DNA of 19,391 nucleotides from UBA4644 sp964541085 (GTDB lineage: Bacteria > Bacillota > Clostridia > Oscillospirales > Butyricicoccaceae), in the NCBI GenBank assembly GCA_964541085.1, contig CAZIPA010000036.1, forward strand, positions 1-19,391, given 5' to 3'. Position numbers and translations under genes: made by a program. Shown piece after piece: positions 1-6,979 of the stretch. Every line of letters starts with the position of its first letter. Within the stretch, counting starts at the first letter, position 1. The notes under the pieces are model-generated. The model was not told where the DNA came from. It saw nothing but the letters and a program-made list of their open reading frames with translations, and did no database searches.

Positions 1-49
1 GGGCTTCGTGTAGTTTTGCTTTTTTAGTGTCTACTTTTTCTTGACAAGT

Positions 50-80
50 GCACCGGGGCGTTTGCTCCGGCGCTTTTGTT
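50..80 (+). terminator. Hairpin terminator for a plus-strand gene left of the window
   Basis: Ten-base arms at 50-59 and 64-73 (GCACCGGGGC / GCTCCGGCGC) pair with one mismatch and one G-U pair around a GTTT loop and are followed by TTTTGTT. The T-tract is on the plus strand, so it would stop a transcript entering from the left and converging on yggS. The same hairpin lacks a T-tract on the minus strand, so it is a weak candidate end for the yggS operon. Confidence 0.5.
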
Positions 81-96
81 ATGATCCAACAGCTGC

Positions 97-825
97 TTAC
101 AGCGCTTTCTGGGGATAATCCCGGGGGCCGTAAATGGCCGTTCCCACCCGGACGATGGTGGCACCCTCCCGAATGGCCGCCAGATAGCTGCCGCTCATGC
201 CCATGGACAGGGTGTCCAGCAGGGCACGGGCATAATGCCGCCCTCTGGCCTGCTCCAGCAGCTCCCGCAGCATGGCAAAATACCGGCGGCTTTCGTCGCT
301 GTTGTCAAAGGCGGGAGGAATGGCCATCAGCCCCCGCACCCGCACAGAGGTCAGCGCCTCTGCCCGCTCCAGCAGCGGGAACAATGCGTCAGCCGCAGCG
401 CCGGTTTTGGTGCTCTCCTCTCCGATGTTCAGCTCCAGCAGAATGTCCTGCACCAGTCCCTGCTTTTCCGCCTCTTTGCCGATGGCCTCCAGCAGACGGG
501 CGCTGTCCACACTCTGGATGCAGTGGGCCACGCCCACCACCTTTTTCACCTTGTTGGTTTGCAGATGGCCGATAAAATGCACGGGCTTTTCCAGATAGGC
601 CCCGGCGGCATGATTCACCAGCAGCTCCTGCATATGATTCTCCCCGAAAAGATCCACCGGCAGCAGGGCGCTTTCCCGGACGGTCTCCGGCAGACGGGTC
701 TTGCAGACGGCACAAAGACGCACCTCCTCCGGTGCTCTTCCGGCGTCCCGGGCCGCCTGGGCCATCTCCTCCCGGATGCGGGCCACATTTTCCGCCATGC
801 GGGCGGCATCATACGCCTGCGCCAT
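97..825 (-). CDS. yggS: YggS/PROSC-family pyridoxal-phosphate-binding protein
   Basis: The 242-residue product matches the YggS/YlmE/PLPBP family, a single fold-type III alanine-racemase-like barrel that binds pyridoxal 5'-phosphate and buffers free PLP and amino-acid pools without a known catalytic turnover. Visible family marks are the PLP lysine in AVCKT (K42), HFIGHLQTNK at 83-92, GLMAIPP at 165-171, SMGMS at 207-211 and RVGTAIYGPR at 226-235. Length is typical. The ATG at 825 lies 2 bp after the stop of the preceding DUF436 gene; an upstream in-frame start at 888 would run deep into that gene and is unlikely. GGAG sits about 9 nt upstream. It is the last gene of a three-gene operon headed by an ECF vitamin-transporter S component, which fits a vitamin B6 theme. 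The usual Asp after SMGMS is replaced by Gly-Ser, a minor deviation. Confidence 0.93.
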   Translation of the reverse strand: MAQAYDAARMAENVARIREEMAQAARDAGRAPEEVRLCAVCKTRLPETVRESALLPVDLFGENHMQELLVNHAAGAYLEKPVHFIGHLQTNKVKKVVGVAHCIQSVDSARLLEAIGKEAEKQGLVQDILLELNIGEESTKTGAAADALFPLLERAEALTSVRVRGLMAIPPAFDNSDESRRYFAMLRELLEQARGRHYARALLDTLSMGMSGSYLAAIREGATIVRVGTAIYGPRDYPQKAL

Positions 826-827
826 GA

Positions 828-1373
828 TTACAGCTCCAGATAGGCTGCCCGCTGGCCGCCGATATATTTGGGCCGGGTACGGGCGCACAGAATGCGGGCC
901 TCGCCGATCTGATTCAAAGACAGGCGCACGGGCACGGCCACCCGGCGAAGATGCATTCCGACAAGGGTTCCGCCGATGTCCAGACCGGCATCCGCCACAA
1001 TAGACTCCACCGCCACCGGCGCTTCAAAGGCAGCATAGGCCGTCACCGCAAAGGAGCCTCCGGCGTGAGGCTGGGGCACTACATTGACGATCTCAAAGCC
1101 AAAATGCTCCGCCGTCTCCCGCTCCACGATCAGGGCCCGGTTCAGATGCTCGCAGCACTGCACCGCCAGACGGATGCCCCGCTCCTGCAACACGGGATAA
1201 ATGCCCGCAAAGGCAGCCCTGGCGGCCTCCATGCTGGAGCCCTTGCCGATGCGCTGGCCCACCATTTCGCTGGAGGAACAGCCGATCACCAGAAGCTGGC
1301 CGGGCTTGAGCCCTGCCTGATCCAAAAGCTCCGTCACAGCCTGACGGGCCTGTTGGGTGATTTCTTCGTACAT
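828..1373 (-). CDS. DUF436 / TIGR01440 (UPF0340, YwlG-like) protein
   Basis: The 181-residue product has the full set of conserved segments of the UPF0340 family: GCSSSEMVG near 31-39, IGKGSS at 42-47, the paired cysteines in QCCEHLNRAL (72-81), VPQPHAGGSFA at 99-109, and DAGLDIGGTLVGMHLRRVAVPVR near 128-150. The family is widespread in Firmicutes, has no established biochemical role, and is predicted to be a soluble thioesterase- or cofactor-binding-like protein. There is no signal peptide or membrane segment. The ATG at 1373 was chosen because MYEEI matches the family start and lies 4 nt after the stop of the ECF S component. The longer frame to 1418 overlaps that gene. Its place between the S component and the PLP-binding protein implies co-expression with both. 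Confidence 0.9.
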   Translation of the reverse strand: MYEEITQQARQAVTELLDQAGLKPGQLLVIGCSSSEMVGQRIGKGSSMEAARAAFAGIYPVLQERGIRLAVQCCEHLNRALIVERETAEHFGFEIVNVVPQPHAGGSFAVTAYAAFEAPVAVESIVADAGLDIGGTLVGMHLRRVAVPVRLSLNQIGEARILCARTRPKYIGGQRAAYLEL

Positions 1374-1377
1374 ACAA

Positions 1378-1908
1378 TCAACGACCTTTCCAAGAACGCT
1401 CCCGCACCTCCGGCACACGAATCAGCAGCCGATAGAGCAGGATCGAAATAATACATCCGGCAAGTGCCTGCATGAGATTGCCGGGAACACTCTCCAGCGC
1501 ACCGGCAGGCTTGCCTAAAATCAGGGCCTTATAGCCAAAATATCCCGCCGCCATAAACAGCTCCGGGGGCACGGCGGCCAGAATCAGTGCGGGCAGGGTG
1601 GCCTTCCCGTGCTTTTGCAGACTGCCCCGCACCAGCAGCCCAGCAAACACGCCCACCAGCCCCTTGATGAGAAAGGAGCCGGGCACATACCAGGTGTAGC
1701 CGGAGATCAGATCGGCCAGGGCAGAGCCCAATCCGCCGGCCAGACCGCCGTACAGCGGCCCCAGCAAAAATGCCCCCAGCAGCACCATGCCGTCCCCCAG
1801 ATTGGTATAACCGGCGATGGTGGGGATATGAATGACCAGCGTGGCGACGCAGGTCAGGGCGGCAAACAGGGCAGTGAGGATGAGGGTGTGCAGCTTGTTG
1901 TTTTTCAT
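1378..1908 (-). CDS. ECF transporter S component, probably vitamin-specific
   Basis: This 176-residue, very hydrophobic protein has about six membrane segments (roughly 8-28, 37-55, 56-72, 78-97, 105-130, 142-165). It carries the N-terminal pattern LILTALFAAL followed by NLGDGMVLLGAFLLGP and GGLGSALADLISGY that marks the PF07155-like energy-coupling-factor S components (HmpT/PdxU-type and relatives). S components bind the vitamin and dock on a shared EcfAA'T energizing module, which is not in this window and is usually encoded elsewhere. It is the first gene of an operon with a DUF436 protein and a PLP-binding YggS protein, which suggests a B6 vitamer (pyridoxine or pyridoxal) as substrate. 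That assignment rests on context only; a thiamine precursor or another vitamin is possible. GGGAG lies about 8-10 nt before the ATG. Confidence 0.85.
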   Translation of the reverse strand: MKNNKLHTLILTALFAALTCVATLVIHIPTIAGYTNLGDGMVLLGAFLLGPLYGGLAGGLGSALADLISGYTWYVPGSFLIKGLVGVFAGLLVRGSLQKHGKATLPALILAAVPPELFMAAGYFGYKALILGKPAGALESVPGNLMQALAGCIISILLYRLLIRVPEVRERSWKGR

Positions 1909-1940
1909 GGTGTCAGACTCCCTTGCGGTTTTCTGCCCTT

Positions 1941-1968
1941 ATCATACCGCATTCTGACCCGATGTGAA
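1941..1968 (-). promoter_or_regulatory. Sigma-70-type promoter of the ECF S / DUF436 / yggS operon
   Basis: Reading the minus strand, TTCACA (1963-1968) and TATGAT (1941-1946) each match the consensus at five of six positions and are 16 bp apart. The predicted start site is about 25 nt before the ATG at 1908. This leaves no room for a leader riboswitch, so vitamin control, if any, is not by a leader RNA. Confidence 0.6.
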
Positions 1969-2081
1969 GTGCCAATTTATGAAAAGTTTATGGGGCCAGA
2001 TTTGACGCTGCCCGGGCGTGCCCCGCAACCATCCTTTCTTCAGTATAGCAGAAGCCGCCGGAAAAATCCATAGCGCCGCGC

Positions 2082-2109
2082 AAAAATGCCCGGAGAAGCA
2101 TCTCCGGGC
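2082..2109 (-). terminator. Strong intrinsic terminator of the kinase-to-racemase operon
   Basis: A perfect 9-bp stem, GCCCGGAGA with TCTCCGGGC, around a 4-nt loop at 2088-2109 is followed on the minus strand by a T-tract (A5 at 2082-2086 on the plus strand). It lies 15 nt beyond the stop of the enolase-superfamily gene and separates that operon from the ECF operon promoter downstream. Confidence 0.88.
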
Positions 2110-2123
2110 AATGAAGGGTTGCA

Positions 2124-3242
2124 TTATTCGGCGTCCTTGTGGAAATGACGGGTGGCCTTGGCCAGCATCTTTTCCATGTTGGGCTTGATGGGGGTGCCGG
2201 GGGTGGTGGAGGCGGCATACTGCCAGGGGGCGCTGTGCTCCAGAGGATGCACGGCGATGGGCTCGGGATAGTTGTCGCACTCGGCGGTGATATCATGGGG
2301 ATAAACCATGTTGTCCGCCAGAGCCAGCTCAGCGCAGATGCTCTTGCCCACATCGCTTTCCATCATGCCGCCCACCCAGCAGCCAACGCCGGCCTGCTGG
2401 CAGAGACGGTTGATTTCCAGAGAATTGGACAGGCCGCCCACCCGGGCAGGCTTGATGTTGATAAAGCCGCAGGCACCCAGCTCCAGCGCCTGACGGGCCA
2501 CAAAGGGATCGGTGATGCTCTCGTCCAGACAGATGGGCGTTTCGATCATCTTTTGCAGCTTGGAATGATCCAGAATGTCCATGGGGCTGAAGGGCTGCTC
2601 GATCATGGCCAGATGGAACCTGTCCATCTTGCGGAACACATCCGCCTCGTCGATGGTGTAGGAGGAGTTGCAGTCAATGTGGAACACGCCGTTGGGGAAG
2701 GTGGAGCGCACCGCCTGCACCATATCCACATCCCAGCCGTGCATAGCCTTCAGCTTGACACGCTTGGCACCGCTGTCCAGCGCCTCGCCCACCTGAGCAA
2801 TGAGCTCGTCCAGCGTATCGCACACGCCAAAGCCCGCGCCCTCGTCCACATGGGTATTTTTGCTCTCCGGGCACAGCAGCGTATGCAGAGGAATGCCGCG
2901 AATCTCCGCTTCCAGCGTCCACCAGGCCATTTCAATGCCGGACTTGGCAAAGGGATTGCCCTTGATGGTGGACATGGCGGCCATCAGCTGCTGGGGGGTG
3001 TCAAACTCCTTGCCCAGCACCATGGGGGTCAGAAAGCGGGAAGCCACCTGAAACAGACCGTCGCCGTATTCATAGCAATAGGTGGGGCCGGGCAGGGGGC
3101 TGGCCTCGCTCCAGCCTTCATGGTCGCCGGAGCGCAGACGGGTGAGCAGCACCGCATTGCCCGCATCCGCGCCATAGGCCGTGCGCCAGGGCTTGTGGAA
3201 GCGATTTTCCACCAGATAAAGATCAATACTGTCAATTCTCAT
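2124..3242 (-). CDS. Enolase-superfamily racemase of the N-succinylamino-acid racemase / o-succinylbenzoate synthase (MenC) type
   Basis: The 372-residue product shows the enolase-superfamily barrel with an N-terminal capping domain (about 1-125) containing GPTYCYEYGDG, close to the OSBS/NSAR substrate loop. The active site is complete: KLK with K163 and K165, metal ligands D190 (HIDCNS), E215 (IEQPF) and D240 (CLDES), second catalytic lysine K264 (INIKPARVGG), and GGMMES at 291-296. Two-lysine members either form o-succinylbenzoate for menaquinone or racemise N-acylamino acids, and many do both. No other menaquinone genes are present. The gene instead follows a D-aminopeptidase-like hydrolase (32 nt gap) and a D-Ala carboxypeptidase, so a racemase role on N-acyl D-amino acids is the better inference. 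A dipeptide epimerase is less likely given the substrate-loop similarity. An AGGA ribosome site precedes the ATG by about 9 nt. It is the last gene before a terminator. Confidence 0.85.
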   Translation of the reverse strand: MRIDSIDLYLVENRFHKPWRTAYGADAGNAVLLTRLRSGDHEGWSEASPLPGPTYCYEYGDGLFQVASRFLTPMVLGKEFDTPQQLMAAMSTIKGNPFAKSGIEMAWWTLEAEIRGIPLHTLLCPESKNTHVDEGAGFGVCDTLDELIAQVGEALDSGAKRVKLKAMHGWDVDMVQAVRSTFPNGVFHIDCNSSYTIDEADVFRKMDRFHLAMIEQPFSPMDILDHSKLQKMIETPICLDESITDPFVARQALELGACGFINIKPARVGGLSNSLEINRLCQQAGVGCWVGGMMESDVGKSICAELALADNMVYPHDITAECDNYPEPIAVHPLEHSAPWQYAASTTPGTPIKPNMEKMLAKATRHFHKDAE

Positions 3243-3274
3243 AGGGATACATCCTTTCTGTTATCCGTGAAATG

Positions 3275-4843
3275 TTATGAAAGCCGTGTAAAAGGCAGGG
3301 CGGACACCCGTACGCCGGACAGGGTCAGACCGGAAGCCGGGCCATCCTCCGGCAGCTGGAACGCTACAAAGCAGCTGCGGGCATATTCCGTCACAAAGCG
3401 GCCGCCCTCCACCGGATGCAGGGGCGTTTTGCCCCGGCGCAGCTGCTCCAGATACAGCGTGCCGTCTTCAAAGGTGACGGTATAAACGGCATCCAGCTCG
3501 GGGGAAAGATAGCGTCCCACGCAGCGCCGGGCCAGCTCGGGCGAAACGGGGGCATCCTGCGCCTTCGTCAGGGCAACCGTGCCCTCCGGGGAGATATAGC
3601 GGGGCCCGTCTTCGCCCAGCAGGAAGTATACTTCCTGTCTGCCCAGCCGATACAGCCGGTTTTCCACCGGTGTCAGCGGAGCCAGACCGTATTTCTGCCG
3701 GAGGAACAGCTGCCCCTCCCGCTCTGTGATGACAAAGATGCCGGAGGAAGGCAGGCTGGCATAATAGAAGCCCGCAGCCTCGGAAAGAGACTTCAGCGGC
3801 CCGCCGGTGGGCAGAGCCGGGGCCTCCTTTTCAGGCAGCTCCAGCAGAATGCGCACAATGCGCCAGGCAGAATCCTCGGTATAGGTGTTGTCGGTGTTGG
3901 ACAGGATCACCACATCCACATCCTCCTCCGGCAGACGCAGGGTGATGGAGCGGAAGCCCGCATCCTCTCCCACATGCATGAAATACCGCAGACCCTCCTT
4001 CTCGCCGCCCCACAGGCCGCAGCCGTAGGTGGTGGGGGCGTTGTCCTTCAGCTGGGTGGGGGTGCTCATCAGCCGGACGGTCTCCGGAGAGCACACCAGA
4101 CAGGAACGGTAATTTTCCATCCACCGTGCCAGATCCCGGGCGGTGGTGTTCAGACAGGTGCCGCCGTAAATGCCGTACAGCAGGGGATTGTAATGAAACA
4201 CCGTGCCGTCATCGGTATAGGAGCAGGCTCTGCCGGGGATGCGCAGCCAGTAGCGGTCACACACCTGCGAATGCTCCATGCCCAGCGGCATCAGGATGCG
4301 TTCCCGCAGCAGCTGGGGAAAGGGCTTGCCGGTGACGGCTTCCGCAATGGCAGCCAGCAGGGAAAAGTTGGTGTTGCAGTAGGAAAAACGGCTGCGGGCG
4401 GGGAAGTTGACCTCCTTCTGCCGGGCGTTCAGCTTCAGCACAAAATTCTGGGAGGTCAGGTCATCGTTGGAAATGCCCATAAGATCCTGAAGCTCAAAGA
4501 GATCCCGCAGACCGGAGCAGTTGGACATGAGATCGTGTACGGTGATGGGGCTGTCCGTGGCCAGATACTGCGGCACATACCGGCGGATATCCCCTTCCAG
4601 CTCTACCAGCCCCTCCTGACACAGCAGCAGCACCAGCATAACGGTGAACTGCTTGGAGACGGAGGCGGCATGAAACACCGTCTCCGGGGTGACGGGCACC
4701 TGATTTTCCACATCGGCATAGCCGAAGCATTCTTCAAAAACCGTCTGGCCCCCACGCCGCACCAGCACCTGTCCGCCGGGACAGATACCCTGCTGCCAGC
4801 GATGGAAAATGGCACGGATGCGGGCCTGCATCTGTTCGTTCAT
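3275..4843 (-). CDS. Serine beta-lactamase-fold hydrolase, probable cytosolic D-aminopeptidase (DAP-like)
   Basis: The 522-residue protein has an N-terminal serine beta-lactamase/penicillin-binding-protein catalytic domain (about 1-330) and two predicted beta-rich domains (about 340-430 and 435-520). The catalytic motifs are SVSK (S61, K64), YCN (Y155, N157) and HVG (H290) in place of KTG. From memory, Ochrobactrum anthropi D-aminopeptidase DAP is about 520 residues with S62/K65, Y153 and an HxG motif near 287 plus two lipocalin-like C-terminal barrels, so length, spacing and architecture agree closely. DAP removes N-terminal D-residues such as D-Ala from peptides. There is no signal peptide, so action is in the cytosol. 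The ATG at 4843 is 4 nt after the carboxypeptidase stop and has AAAGGA in front; upstream in-frame starts would overlap that gene. Alternatives are a class C-like esterase or another PF00144 hydrolase. Confidence 0.83.
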   Translation of the reverse strand: MNEQMQARIRAIFHRWQQGICPGGQVLVRRGGQTVFEECFGYADVENQVPVTPETVFHAASVSKQFTVMLVLLLCQEGLVELEGDIRRYVPQYLATDSPITVHDLMSNCSGLRDLFELQDLMGISNDDLTSQNFVLKLNARQKEVNFPARSRFSYCNTNFSLLAAIAEAVTGKPFPQLLRERILMPLGMEHSQVCDRYWLRIPGRACSYTDDGTVFHYNPLLYGIYGGTCLNTTARDLARWMENYRSCLVCSPETVRLMSTPTQLKDNAPTTYGCGLWGGEKEGLRYFMHVGEDAGFRSITLRLPEEDVDVVILSNTDNTYTEDSAWRIVRILLELPEKEAPALPTGGPLKSLSEAAGFYYASLPSSGIFVITEREGQLFLRQKYGLAPLTPVENRLYRLGRQEVYFLLGEDGPRYISPEGTVALTKAQDAPVSPELARRCVGRYLSPELDAVYTVTFEDGTLYLEQLRRGKTPLHPVEGGRFVTEYARSCFVAFQLPEDGPASGLTLSGVRVSALPFTRLS

Positions 4844-4847
4844 ATGA

Positions 4848-6179
4848 TTATTCCTTTTCAGTCTCGTTGTCTTCGCCCGGCTGCGCAATGGGAGCGGGGG
4901 TCCTTTTCTTCTTCTGCACCAGCACGGTGACCACCGCAATAGCAGCCACGATCACCACCGCCAGAATGGGCAGCAGCAGGCTGCGCTGGCAATCGGCACC
5001 GGCCACCAGCGGCGTTTCCCGCACATTGCCAAACTCATCGGACAGAATCACCCGGCCGATCACATCGCCCTGCCGGACGGCGCTGCCGCTGACCTCCAGC
5101 ACCAGCTCCGGAGCCAGCTCCTTCTCATCCCGCTCCAGAATGTACAGATCGCTCTGGGCCTGCACGGGAATCCTGCTGCCCAGAATGCCAAAGAGGGAGC
5201 ATTCCTGCACGGTCTCTCCGGCGGCATAGCCCTTCTTGGAAAACTGGCGGGCATAGGTGAGCAGATTGATGGTCTCGGTATAGTGGCCGTAGACAAACTC
5301 CCGTCCGTCCAGCGTGCCGCTGCAACGCATGACCACGCTGTAAAACTCCAGATCGTCCTTTTTCATGCAGGAGGCCAGATTATAGCCGGCGGCAGGGGTG
5401 GAGCCGGTTTTGATGCCCAGCACATCCGAGGCAAAGTCGGTCTGATAGGCCTTGTTGCTGCCGGGATTCATCACCCGGTTGGTGGTGGAAAAGGTCATGG
5501 GAGTGACACGGGGGCCGGAGGCAGGCAGGGTGCCGCCCTTCAGCTTGACGATGTTCCGGAACACGGGGAACTGCATGGCATACTGGCTCAGGGTCAGCAT
5601 ATCCCGGACGCTGATGTAGGAATCGTCAGACAGGCCGTGGGGATCCTCATAATGGGTCTCCGTCATGCCCAGCTCGGCGGCCTTGTCGTTCATCATCTGA
5701 ATAAAGCCGGGAATATCGCCGCCGGTGACATAATAGGCCAGGGTGGTGGCGGATTCATTGCCGGAGGGGATCAGCAGATATTTCAGCAGATCCATCACCG
5801 TGTGCTGTTCGCCCTCCAGCAGATGGTCGGTGTCCATCCAGTAGCAGTATTCGGGAGAAAGGGCCTCCGCCGGAACGGTGACCATTTCAGTGAGATCCTC
5901 CACATTTTCCAGCACCAGCACGGCGGTCATCACCTTGGTCATGCTGGCGGGCGGATTGTGCTTGTCGGGAGCCAGCTCATACAGAATGGTATCCGTCTGG
6001 GGCTCGTAAAGAATGGCCATATTGGCGTTGGTCAGGGCAAAGGGCTCCTGGCTCTCCGCCTCGGGAGCTTCTTCGGAGGCACCGTCCGCCGGGGCGCCTT
6101 CCGCAAAGCAGGCGCTGATGCACAGAAGCAGGCACAGCAGCAGGGCGCTGATACGCCGAAGGGTCAACAGATGTTTCAT
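4848..6179 (-). CDS. D-alanyl-D-alanine carboxypeptidase (PBP5/DacA family)
   Basis: The 443-residue low-molecular-weight penicillin-binding protein cleaves the terminal D-Ala from peptidoglycan pentapeptides at the outer face of the membrane. It has a hydrophobic signal sequence (about 5-26), a low-complexity Ala/Glu stretch (27-46), and an S11 peptidase domain with SMTK (S79, K82), SGN (S139-N141) and KTG (K257-G259). A PBP5-like C-terminal region follows, then a membrane anchor (about 401-421) with a KKKR stop-transfer and an acidic tail. The signal also contains ISAC at 21-24, a possible lipobox, so lipidation at C24 cannot be excluded; a C-terminal anchor would make that unusual. GGGGAA precedes the ATG. 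It lies 59 nt after the response regulator with no terminator between, and 4 nt before the D-aminopeptidase-like gene, so one operon is likely. Confidence 0.93.
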   Translation of the reverse strand: MKHLLTLRRISALLLCLLLCISACFAEGAPADGASEEAPEAESQEPFALTNANMAILYEPQTDTILYELAPDKHNPPASMTKVMTAVLVLENVEDLTEMVTVPAEALSPEYCYWMDTDHLLEGEQHTVMDLLKYLLIPSGNESATTLAYYVTGGDIPGFIQMMNDKAAELGMTETHYEDPHGLSDDSYISVRDMLTLSQYAMQFPVFRNIVKLKGGTLPASGPRVTPMTFSTTNRVMNPGSNKAYQTDFASDVLGIKTGSTPAAGYNLASCMKKDDLEFYSVVMRCSGTLDGREFVYGHYTETINLLTYARQFSKKGYAAGETVQECSLFGILGSRIPVQAQSDLYILERDEKELAPELVLEVSGSAVRQGDVIGRVILSDEFGNVRETPLVAGADCQRSLLLPILAVVIVAAIAVVTVLVQKKKRTPAPIAQPGEDNETEKE

Positions 6180-6238
6180 GGATGTTCCCCACTTTCAGTC
6201 AAGAATAAAATATTGTCAGCAAAATTGCTTACACAGAA

Positions 6239-6979
6239 TCAGTCATCGCCGCGCCGCAGGGCTTCCTCCGCGGCAAAGGTCTCTGCGTCGGCCAGACGGT
6301 AGCCCACGCCGATCTCCGCCAGAATATAGCGGGGGGCGTTGTGGTTTTTTTCGATTTTCCGGCGGATGTTGGCGATGTTCACCCGCAGGATGAGGTTGTT
6401 GTCCGAGGGCGCATAGGGCCCCCACACGCTGGAGATGATGAAGGAATGGGTCAGCACCCGTCCCGGGGCCCGGGCCAGCAGCTCCACAATGCGATATTCC
6501 AGACGGGTGAGATGAATCTCCTCCTGTCCCATGAGCACCCGGCTGTTCTGAAAATCCACCGTCAGGTCGCCCACCGTGTAGCTGGAGGCGGGCATCATCG
6601 CTCCGGCGGCACGGTTCATCTGCCGCAGAGCCACCCGGATGCGGGCCAGCAGCTCCGGCGCGCTGAAGGGCTTGTTGATATAATCGTCCGCCCCCAGATC
6701 CAGCGCCTGCACCTTTTCCGCTTCCTGCGTCCGGGCAGAGATGATAATCACCGGCCCGGCGAACCACTGGCGCAGGCTGGTGAGCACACTCACCCCGTCC
6801 ATATCCGGCAATCCCAGATCCAGCAGCACCACATCGGGCACATGGGAGGCCGCCAGCTGAAGGGCACCCTTGCCGGTGACGGTGGAAAACACCTGAAAGT
6901 TGTTGGCCTCCAGCAGAGATTTCAGAATATTCGTGATGTAATTGTCGTCCTCCACGATGAGAATAACAGGCTTTTTCAT
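6239..6979 (-). CDS. OmpR/KdpE-family response regulator
   Basis: The 246-residue regulator has a receiver domain (about 4-118) with the acidic pair D11/D12, phosphoacceptor D54 in LLDLGLPDMDG, S81, and K103 in INKPF. A winged-helix DNA-binding domain (about 133-232) carries the terminal RYILAEIGVGYRL hairpin typical of KdpE-like members. Its ATG overlaps the kinase stop by 4 nt (ATGA), so the two are translationally coupled and certainly partners. No kdpFABC potassium pump genes are present in the window. The pair heads an operon of peptidoglycan and D-peptide enzymes and lies opposite a peptide importer, making these the likely targets. A C-terminal tail rich in Ala, Glu and Arg (about 233-246) extends beyond the usual end. 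Confidence 0.93.
   Translation of the reverse strand: MKKPVILIVEDDNYITNILKSLLEANNFQVFSTVTGKGALQLAASHVPDVVLLDLGLPDMDGVSVLTSLRQWFAGPVIIISARTQEAEKVQALDLGADDYINKPFSAPELLARIRVALRQMNRAAGAMMPASSYTVGDLTVDFQNSRVLMGQEEIHLTRLEYRIVELLARAPGRVLTHSFIISSVWGPYAPSDNNLILRVNIANIRRKIEKNHNAPRYILAEIGVGYRLADAETFAAEEALRRGDD

Noticed and set aside
41..85. TTGACA at 41-46 with TATGAT at 80-85 as a plus-strand promoter
   Set aside because: The spacing is about 33 bp, twice the functional distance, and a hairpin terminator lies between them.
1909..2081. Possible riboswitch upstream of the ECF S component
   Set aside because: A good promoter at 1941-1968 leaves only about 25 nt of leader, and I see no TPP, FMN or other aptamer consensus.
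2124..3242. Assignment as dedicated menaquinone enzyme MenC
   Set aside because: The active site allows it, but no men genes are nearby and the operon partners act on D-amino-acid peptides, so only the family-level call is made.
2139..3485. 448-codon plus-strand frame opposite the racemase-type gene
   Set aside because: The minus strand encodes a complete enolase-superfamily active site; the plus frame has no domain or start signal.
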